In this document: positions 1-5,034 of the stretch, in pieces
How positions within the stretch are numbered: the first letter of the stretch is position 1
Layout of the letters: every line of letters begins with the position of its first letter
Assembly: GCA_029939445.1 (NCBI GenBank)
Contig: JAOZSY010000194.1
Coordinates: forward strand, 1-5,034
Reading direction: 5' to 3'
DNA length: 5,034 bases
From: Bacteroidales bacterium
Lineage (GTDB): Bacteria > Bacteroidota > Bacteroidia > Bacteroidales > UBA1556
The notes under the pieces: model-generated
Told to the model about the DNA's origin: nothing
Database searches by the model: none
Seen by the model: the letters and a program-made list of their open reading frames with translations, nothing else
Position numbers and translations under genes: made by a program

Positions 1-103
1 TAATAGAGTTGGAATTTGTAACTAAAATTGAATCAATATTTAGTTGAGCAATGCTGGTATTTGTAGAAAATAAAATAATAAAAAGATAAAATAATTGCTT
101 CAT
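1..103 (-). CDS. 5' fragment of a secreted protein (signal peptide)
   Basis: The ATG lies at 103-101 and the frame stays open for 34 codons to the left edge, so only the N-terminus is present. The start reads MKQLFYLFIILFSTNTSIAQ: one lysine, a hydrophobic core at about residues 4-12, a polar stretch, then S-I-A before Q20. This is a typical Sec signal peptide with likely signal peptidase I cleavage after Ala19, a form common in Bacteroidota exported proteins. There is no lipobox cysteine. The mature part begins Q-L-N-I-D-S-I-L-V-T, from which I recognise no family, so function is unknown. It is divergent from the deiminase gene, with 258 bp between the two starts. A short open frame could arise by chance, but a complete signal-peptide layout starting at an ATG makes a real gene likely. 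Confidence 0.7.
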   Translation of the reverse strand, partial: MKQLFYLFIILFSTNTSIAQLNIDSILVTNSNSI

Positions 104-182
104 GACGGTAGTATTTATATAAAAACTATTCAATTATCCGCATTATAGTACTGAAATGCAATATATTAGTTAACTAGAACCA

Positions 183-190
183 CAAAGTTA
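183..190 (-). promoter_or_regulatory. Possible Bacteroidota -7 promoter element
   Basis: Read on the minus strand this is TAACTTTG, a full match to the Bacteroidota sigma-ABfr -7 consensus TAnnTTTG. It would drive the secreted-protein gene that starts at 103, with a leader of roughly 70-75 nt. I could not find a TTG or TTTG -33 element at the expected spacing of about 19-21 bp upstream. One such 8-mer in a region this AT-rich is not rare, so the call is weak. On the plus strand the nearest candidates for the deiminase gene are imperfect: TAAATTTA at 309-316 and TAATTTAG at 320-327. Confidence 0.25.
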
Positions 191-274
191 CTGAAAAAAA
201 CTGAATGTAATTTAGCTAAGAAAGAGAATGTTAGGAAAGCATTATTTAAGTCCGCTATTTATCTTCCATTTATA

Positions 275-329
275 TGCTAAATTCCAATGAATTGATTAAT
301 TCCAAATATAAATTTAGTATAATTTAGCA
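275..329. repeat. Inverted repeat TGCTAAATT / AATTTAGCA upstream of the deiminase gene
   Basis: The 9-bp arms at 275-283 and 321-329 are perfect inverted repeats separated by 37 bp. A further direct copy of the core AATTTAGC lies at 209-216, and a near copy AATTTAGT at 311-318. The right arm ends 33 bp before the deiminase ATG, where a regulator could cover the promoter. The spacer is too long and the arms too AT-rich for a strong terminator hairpin. An operator role is inference; low-complexity chance similarity is the alternative. Confidence 0.35.
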
Positions 330-361
330 AGCATATTATTTATTCAGAAAATCTAAAGAAA

Positions 362-1876
362 ATGTTTAATAAACTCTATACCATAGCTCTCTTAGTTATA
401 CTTATACTAACGTCTTGCAATACAAACCAAGAAGAGTCATTAATAATTGATCAAAGTAGAATTAAACATAATAATAACAGAGTGGCTGCCGAATGGGAAC
501 CTGCTTTGGGGGCAATTGTTGTTTGGCCATTGGATTTGCCACATAAATTAATAATAGAATTGGCAAAAGATGGCAAATTATACACCATAGTTCCAAATAA
601 AGAGGAAATAGAAATTGCCAAAACATGGTATGCAAAATGGGGAATTGATCTTAATAATGTAGAGTTTATTATATCCTCACAAGGTTTGGACTCATGGTGG
701 GCAAGAGACTGGGGTGCTTTTGCAGTTTTTGACTCCTTGGGAAATATGAGCCTTGCTGATGGACAATACAAATATAGTACACCCATAACAAGCATTGGTT
801 GCAATGATTCATTACAATTTCTTTTTGCCGAAGAAGACAAAACCACTGGAGAACAAAAGATCATACTAACAACCGACGATGATGACACACCTATAGATAT
901 AGCAAAATATATGGGGTATAACAGAATTGATCTGCCATTTACATATACTGGTGGAAATGTATTTATGGATGGCAAAGGAAGTGCAATTTCTTGCTGTATT
1001 ATTAAAAATGAGAATAATTATATTGGCGTTGTTGAATCTCAATTTATTCATTATACCGAAACCTATTTGGGAATAAAAAATTATAGTATTATTTCAAATT
1101 TTGAGCATAGAGGTATTCAGCATATCGATTGCTTACTCAAAATGCTTGATAATAACAGATTATTTGTAATGCAGCCACCAAAGGATCATCCTAATTATCA
1201 GATTTATGAGGATATTGTGAATAATGAATTATCGCAAATTAGAACTGCCAATGGCAAAAAATATGAAATATTAAGGCTAAATACAGCAAGGTATAAGGAC
1301 GATAGATTGGCGGCATACTCAAACTCATTGATACTAAATAAAACTATTTATGTGCCTAAGTTTGGAATTGCACAAGACTCTATTGCTCTGCAACAATGGG
1401 CTGCTGCTATGCCTGGCTATACGGTAAAGGGTTTTGATTATAACGTAAAACAAGAGCCAATGCTACATCCAAGAGTATTAAAAAGAAGAAAATCGGGATT
1501 AGGATGGAAAGATGGAGATGCTTTACATTGCAGAACAAGAGCCATGTGGAATCCTCAAATGCTTTATCTTACATTTATAGAACAAGGCAAAAAAGTTGAA
1601 GATTCTTACTACTTCGAAGCTAAAATAATTGACTATAGCAATTCTGGATTAAAGCGCAAATCACTACAATTGCTTTGGAGAGAAAAGGGGGCTGAAAAAT
1701 GGAATACTAATCAATTAAGTGAGAGCAACATTTCAAATCAATATCATACTTCTATTTCAGATGTTTCTTCAAATAAAGAAATAGAGTATTATATAACAGC
1801 AACCACTGCTACTGATAATACTCAATGCATGCCAATGACTGCTCCTAAAGGGTTTTATAATTTTACAACTGACTAG
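362..1876 (+). CDS. PPAD-like / agmatine deiminase family lipoprotein
   Basis: A guanidino-group hydrolase of the peptidylarginine deiminase superfamily, expected to release ammonia from a guanidinium and leave a ureido (citrulline-type) product. The N-terminus has a hydrophobic stretch (residues 5-16) and lipobox L16-T17-S18-C19, then N-T-N-Q-E-E-S, an acidic tail like Bacteroidota surface-export signals, so it is probably a surface or periplasmic lipoprotein. The barrel-like catalytic domain covers about 43-400: WWARDWGAF (112-120, Asp116), TGGNVFMDG (196-204), GIQHIDC (251-257, His254, Asp256), YSNSLIL (319-325, Asn321) and DALHCRTR (386-393, nucleophile Cys390). These match the PPAD set Asp130/His236/Asp238/Asn297/Cys351. 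DALHCRT is the PPAD form, not the GGGNIHC of cytoplasmic agmatine deiminases. Residues about 405-504 resemble the PPAD Ig-like domain (EIEYYITA, 473-480), but no type IX secretion tail follows. Arginines 152 and 154 of PPAD seem to be missing (around Tyr138-Thr140), so the substrate may not be C-terminal peptidyl-arginine. The start is fixed by the signal peptide. Confidence 0.88.
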   Translation: MFNKLYTIALLVILILTSCNTNQEESLIIDQSRIKHNNNRVAAEWEPALGAIVVWPLDLPHKLIIELAKDGKLYTIVPNKEEIEIAKTWYAKWGIDLNNVEFIISSQGLDSWWARDWGAFAVFDSLGNMSLADGQYKYSTPITSIGCNDSLQFLFAEEDKTTGEQKIILTTDDDDTPIDIAKYMGYNRIDLPFTYTGGNVFMDGKGSAISCCIIKNENNYIGVVESQFIHYTETYLGIKNYSIISNFEHRGIQHIDCLLKMLDNNRLFVMQPPKDHPNYQIYEDIVNNELSQIRTANGKKYEILRLNTARYKDDRLAAYSNSLILNKTIYVPKFGIAQDSIALQQWAAAMPGYTVKGFDYNVKQEPMLHPRVLKRRKSGLGWKDGDALHCRTRAMWNPQMLYLTFIEQGKKVEDSYYFEAKIIDYSNSGLKRKSLQLLWREKGAEKWNTNQLSESNISNQYHTSISDVSSNKEIEYYITATTATDNTQCMPMTAPKGFYNFTTD

Positions 1877-1882
1877 GGTTTA

Positions 1883-3631
1883 TCATTTCTTCGCAGCCTT
1901 CCATTCCTCAATCATCCGAATGGCAATATTTTCTACATCTTGGGCTGGTAGATCATTCGATAATTTAAAGTGGTAAATTTTGCCAACAGGCCAATGGCGA
2001 CTAATTTTATTAACAAGACTTTCGCGCACTACCCACAGCATTGGTACAGTAGAGTTCTGACAAATATTGTTAATACTCTTAGCCCAACCTTTATTTTTAA
2101 GCTCCAATGGGCCAATCTCATCTATAACTATCAGTTGCGACTCTGCAGCACTATTTGTAAGCAGATTATTCCCAAATTCTATTGCATTAGTATTAAAAAA
2201 GAATTTTCCTTGTTTGATCCAATTATCTTCTTTTTTATTAATACTACAAAGTGGGGTTCTTTTTTCTGTCCCAATTTTACGAAGTTCATAACCCTGCCTC
2301 TCATCATTCTCATATACCACTTCGCTCATAAAACCACCAACTTTTATATCCTGACGTTGCAGTCTATGAATAACCTTTTTAACAAAAGTAGTTTTCCCTT
2401 GCTGTATATTACCACTAATAATAATTATTGGCACCATAGTACTATCAAGGCGTTCTACTTCTTTCATTAGATTTTCGGCATAAAGCAAAAGCCGCGAAAT
2501 CACCAAAATAGGAGATTTAAATAATTGCTTAGGACCAGGGAATGCTTTTAGACTTTCTGGCAATACACTAAATGAGAGGTTTAAAGCCCTATAAAAATTT
2601 CTAAAACCACTTTTTGTCATTATAGTTTTTACCAAAGGGCTCTTGAGCTCTTTACCTATTGCTGCAAAAGATATAACTACCAATGCCGCACGAATATTCA
2701 TTTTCATACCAATAAGAAAACCCTGAATACTAAAAAAGTCGCCAGTGGTTTTTTGAGCAAATAAGAAACCTGCCAATAGTGAAATAATAAAGAAGAATAT
2801 CCAGAAAGTTGGTCGCTTAAGGTGATTAAATGCATTATTATATCTATAAGCGATAAAACCAAAATATGCCAAAACAAAAGCCAATCCAATATACCATTCA
2901 GTATTTTTTATGATATACATACCCGTAATAAGAACAATAAAATGAGAGAATAATAAAACTCCTGAATATTTTTCATCAATCTCATCACCAAAGATACTTT
3001 CATTTTTCTTTTGCTCAAAAATTGGCACAGCTGCAATATCTTTCTCAAGTTTAAAACTAAGCAGCCCTGCCCTACGGCCTATGAGTGTTCCTACAACACC
3101 TGTGATAAAATAAAATGCAAATAGTATAATAACTGCCCAATATCCCTCAATGGAGTATGACCCTAATTGCTTTGCTACAAATTCATAAAGAGCCTCGAGC
3201 ATTCTCATAATATTCCAGCCAAAACTCACCAATAAGGTAACTACTTTTTGGAATAGCACTTCCGAAACTGCAAGCCCACCACCAATTAGCATTATTAATA
3301 ATCTCCCTCGGGAAATTCTAAAAAATAATTCAAGGATAATGGCTTCGACAATAATCCCAATCATGGGGCCAAGGATAATAGCACTTGGCGCAATAGATTT
3401 CATCATGGCGGCAATTATTCCAGCACGAATAATTAGTCCTTTCTGAGGCCAACGGGTAATAAAAGCAAGAATAAAAATAACACTAAAGAACGACATAAGA
3501 GTGCCGCTTAATGGTAGTCGAATATTATGGAGAAAACTGCCTAAAACAATTTCATTGGCAGCCCATAAACTCCCTAAAGCTGCAGCCTTTAACCATAGAT
3601 TATTTAATCCGCTTTCTACTTTAGGCTGCAT
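1883..3631 (-). CDS. ECF-like membrane protein fused to THEP1-type NTPase
   Basis: A 582-residue inner-membrane protein with a cytoplasmic NTPase at its C-terminus. Residues about 10-190 form roughly six hydrophobic helices; the stretch around LGPMIGIIVEAIILELFF (87-104) resembles substrate-binding S components of energy-coupling factor (ECF) importers. After a polar linker (about 192-221), residues 222-395 give three to four more helices and a cytoplasmic helical part (GMKMNIRAALVV 308-319, LSFSVLPESLKAF 352-364) laid out like the T component EcfT/CbiQ. Residues 399-580 are a THEP1-family P-loop domain: Walker A GNIQQGKTT (407-415, Lys413), VGGFMSEVV (431-439), Walker B LIVIDEIGPLEL (500-511, Asp504, Glu505) and WVVRESLV (533-540). 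There is no ABC signature motif, so it is not an EcfA ATPase. THEP1 proteins hydrolyse NTPs in vitro but their role is poorly known. The ATG overlaps the flippase stop, implying coupled translation. NTPase identity is firm, T-like likely, S-like plausible; a transport role is inferred and no substrate can be named. Confidence 0.8.
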   Translation of the reverse strand: MQPKVESGLNNLWLKAAALGSLWAANEIVLGSFLHNIRLPLSGTLMSFFSVIFILAFITRWPQKGLIIRAGIIAAMMKSIAPSAIILGPMIGIIVEAIILELFFRISRGRLLIMLIGGGLAVSEVLFQKVVTLLVSFGWNIMRMLEALYEFVAKQLGSYSIEGYWAVIILFAFYFITGVVGTLIGRRAGLLSFKLEKDIAAVPIFEQKKNESIFGDEIDEKYSGVLLFSHFIVLITGMYIIKNTEWYIGLAFVLAYFGFIAYRYNNAFNHLKRPTFWIFFFIISLLAGFLFAQKTTGDFFSIQGFLIGMKMNIRAALVVISFAAIGKELKSPLVKTIMTKSGFRNFYRALNLSFSVLPESLKAFPGPKQLFKSPILVISRLLLYAENLMKEVERLDSTMVPIIIISGNIQQGKTTFVKKVIHRLQRQDIKVGGFMSEVVYENDERQGYELRKIGTEKRTPLCSINKKEDNWIKQGKFFFNTNAIEFGNNLLTNSAAESQLIVIDEIGPLELKNKGWAKSINNICQNSTVPMLWVVRESLVNKISRHWPVGKIYHFKLSNDLPAQDVENIAIRMIEEWKAAKK

Positions 3632-3633
3632 TA
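3629..3633 (-). promoter_or_regulatory. TAATG stop-start overlap (translational coupling)
   Basis: On the minus strand the flippase stop TAA (3633-3631) shares its last A with the ATG of the membrane-NTPase gene (3631-3629). There is no room for a separate promoter and no clear Shine-Dalgarno site just upstream, where the sequence is AATGAGAAA. Ribosomes that finish the flippase most likely restart here, so the two proteins should be made from one mRNA in linked amounts. Confidence 0.8.
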
Positions 3634-5034
3634 TTTCTCATTTTTCAATATATTTAAAACTGCACCAAAATTAAGCAACTGTAAACCAATGCTAATAAGC
3701 AAGATAAGAGATGTAGAGAGAGCTAATTGCACTATCCAATTATAATCAATAAAGGATGATAAATATGCCGAAATACTGGCAAGGATTATGAAAAGTATCA
3801 ATCTTAAAACATATGATAATTCAAAGTTAATATTAAGAAGTTTGAAAGCAAAATACAATTGCAAAATTCCTGTTATTCCTTGAGCTGCAAGGCTTGTAAA
3901 TGCTGAGCCTATGGCTTCAAACTGTGGAATAAGTACAAAATTTAGAACTAAACTAATAACTACACCCGTTAAAGCAACCCAGTTAAGAAGCTTTAAACTA
4001 CCATTTGCAGTAAGCAATGTGCCAAATATATAAGTGGATGATGTGGCAATAAAAACCATCATAAGAATCTGAAAAACATTGGCTGTTTGCTCCATTCGCA
4101 GTGCATAACTTATAGCCGTTTCGCTGTTATGCTGATGGTAAAGAAACTCTATAATATTAGCACCATAGAAGTAAGCAATTATCGCAACGGAGCTCGACAA
4201 AAGGAAAAGAGGTGTATATCCCAATTTTACCATTTTACTAAGGTCCTTTTTTTCTTTTATTAACTTCGAAAAAATTGGCAATAATAATCCTGCAAATAAC
4301 AGCCCTGACATATTATTTACCACATCCAATAATCGAAATGCAGAGGCATATATTCCTACCTGCAAATTACCACTTTCGGGGAGTAGGCTTTCCAGTAAAA
4401 CACTATCAATTTTCCCATAAATACTCATAAGAAATACTAGAAGTGCAAATGGGTAGCTCTTTTTTATGATATGAATAAAGAAAACTGGATCCCAGTTTAG
4501 TTTACTAAAATTCATTTTTGGAAGTAGTAATAATAATGCTATCAGAGCAGTGGCAAGGTAGGCTCCGGTTTGTGCATATACAAACCACTCAATTTGGAAT
4601 TCCTGAGTAGTAACATTGCCCCAAAGAAGTATTCCACATACTAGAATCAATATCAACCTATCCAAAACTGATATTATACTATCGGTTTTGAATAATAATA
4701 ATGCCGAAAAATTTGATCTTAAATATAGAATAAAACTTAGAAGAAACTGGTTAAATCCAATGATTGCAAGAATATAAAACTGTCTTTCGGTATAATTTAA
4801 TACATAGGCAATGAGCATAATCACTATTAGGTAAACTATTGCAAAGATAAATCGAAGCACAACTATGCTGCTAAAATACTTGGTTAGTAGTTGATTATTA
4901 CGAGCAATATTGCGATTATTAAAATTTGTAATACCAAAATCTAGAAGAACTTGGAATATAAAAGCAAAATTAAGGATAGTATAATAAAAGCCATATTCTA
5001 CAGGGCCAACTTCATTTTGCACACCCATATCAAT
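3631..5034 (-). CDS. Polysaccharide/lipid-linked oligosaccharide flippase (Wzx/PST type), 5' end missing
   Basis: A multi-pass inner-membrane protein of the MATE-like polysaccharide transporter superfamily, expected to flip undecaprenyl-linked glycan units across the cytoplasmic membrane for O-antigen, capsule or other envelope polysaccharide. Numbering from the ATG at 5028, family-like stretches are VQNEVGPVEYGFYYTILNFA (3-22), LLDFGITNFNNRNIAR (28-43), YASAFRLLDVVNNMSGLLFA (227-246) with LPIFSKLIKE (250-259), and LVLNFVLIPQFEAIGSAF (360-377). About a dozen hydrophobic segments are visible, and the gene ends K-N-E-K before TAA. The ATG at 5028 is probably internal: the frame stays open to the edge (Ile-Asp before it), and family members usually carry a further helix of about 20-30 residues before VQN-VG. 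The gene is therefore called partial. It is coupled to the downstream membrane-NTPase gene. Substrate cannot be told from sequence. Confidence 0.88.
   Translation of the reverse strand: MDMGVQNEVGPVEYGFYYTILNFAFIFQVLLDFGITNFNNRNIARNNQLLTKYFSSIVVLRFIFAIVYLIVIMLIAYVLNYTERQFYILAIIGFNQFLLSFILYLRSNFSALLLFKTDSIISVLDRLILILVCGILLWGNVTTQEFQIEWFVYAQTGAYLATALIALLLLLPKMNFSKLNWDPVFFIHIIKKSYPFALLVFLMSIYGKIDSVLLESLLPESGNLQVGIYASAFRLLDVVNNMSGLLFAGLLLPIFSKLIKEKKDLSKMVKLGYTPLFLLSSSVAIIAYFYGANIIEFLYHQHNSETAISYALRMEQTANVFQILMMVFIATSSTYIFGTLLTANGSLKLLNWVALTGVVISLVLNFVLIPQFEAIGSAFTSLAAQGITGILQLYFAFKLLNINFELSYVLRLILFIILASISAYLSSFIDYNWIVQLALSTSLILLISIGLQLLNFGAVLNILKNEK

Larger units (their letters stand above)
104..361. 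other. Divergent intergenic region, no gene seen
   Basis: This 258-bp stretch is very AT-rich and separates two genes that point away from each other, so it should carry both promoters. I see no convincing open frame, tRNA or structured RNA in it. It contains AATTTAGC at 209-216 and 321-328, its reverse complement GCTAAATT at 276-283, the direct repeat AATTCCAA at 280-287 and 298-305, and the palindrome TAGTTAACTA at 167-176. The bases just before the deiminase ATG (about 347-361) are A-rich (CTAAAGAAA), as is usual for Bacteroidota leaders without a Shine-Dalgarno site. Confidence 0.6.

Noticed and set aside
451..975. Long open frame antisense to the deiminase gene
   Set aside because: It lies wholly opposite a gene with strong family motifs, and its translation shows no recognisable domain; it is a shadow of that gene.
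866..1051. Short antisense frame inside the deiminase gene
   Set aside because: It is fully contained in the coding region, has an odd composition and no family resemblance.
362..1876. Naming the deiminase as cytoplasmic agmatine deiminase (aguA)
   Set aside because: It has a lipoprotein signal, an Ig-like C-terminal domain and the DALHCRT nucleophile motif, which fit the PPAD-like group better than AguA.
2067..2291. Shorter plus-strand frame opposite the NTPase domain
   Set aside because: It is antisense to confirmed coding sequence with no independent support.
1883..2437. A separate NTPase gene starting at the internal Met399 of the fusion
   Set aside because: The frame is continuous with the membrane part, with no stop or frameshift between them, so fusion is the simpler reading; an internal start cannot be fully excluded.
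1970..2470. Plus-strand open frame opposite the NTPase domain
   Set aside because: The minus strand here encodes clear Walker A and B motifs; the plus-strand translation has no domain signs.
2704..2889. Minus-strand alternate frame inside the membrane part of the fusion gene
   Set aside because: It overlaps the real frame; its hydrophobic look comes from out-of-frame reading of codons for membrane residues.
1..5034. CRISPR arrays, insertion sequences, tRNA or rRNA genes, riboswitches
   Set aside because: I saw no regularly spaced repeats, transposase motifs, tRNA-like arms or conserved RNA structures on either strand.

Overview
The window is AT-rich, densely packed DNA that reads like a Bacteroidota (Bacteroidetes) chromosome. 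Four things point that way: short A-rich leaders with no clear Shine-Dalgarno site, a lipoprotein signal followed by an acidic stretch, a signal peptide ending in S-I-A-Q, and close resemblance of one protein to the Porphyromonas peptidylarginine deiminase (PPAD) group. The genus cannot be read from the sequence. All family assignments rest on recognised motifs and remembered family features, not on a database search.

Layout: (1) Bases 1-103 on the minus strand hold the first 34 codons of an unrecognised secreted protein that runs off the left edge. (2) Bases 104-361 are a divergent intergenic region with no gene. They contain several copies of AATTTAGC in both orientations, a 10-bp palindrome and one match to the Bacteroidota -7 promoter element. 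(3) Bases 362-1876 on the plus strand encode a lipoprotein of the PPAD-like/agmatine deiminase superfamily. Its catalytic residues are intact, but the substrate-pocket region is changed. (4) Bases 1883-3631 on the minus strand encode a 582-residue multi-pass membrane protein with a C-terminal THEP1-type P-loop NTPase. Its membrane part looks like an ECF-transporter S component followed by a T component. (5) Bases 3631-5034 on the minus strand hold most of a polysaccharide flippase (Wzx/PST type), cut by the right edge.

The flippase and the membrane-NTPase protein are read in the same direction and overlap by one base (TAATG), so they probably form one translationally coupled operon that starts outside the window. 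The deiminase is a separate unit that converges on this operon, with only 6 bp between stop codons. The flippase suggests envelope glycan export. The deiminase would act on exported guanidino or arginine-containing substrates outside the cytoplasm. No functional link between the two units is visible.

The most unusual item is the single-chain fusion that looks like S component + T component + non-ABC NTPase. It resembles an ECF vitamin or metal importer in which the ABC ATPases are replaced by a THEP1-like NTPase.
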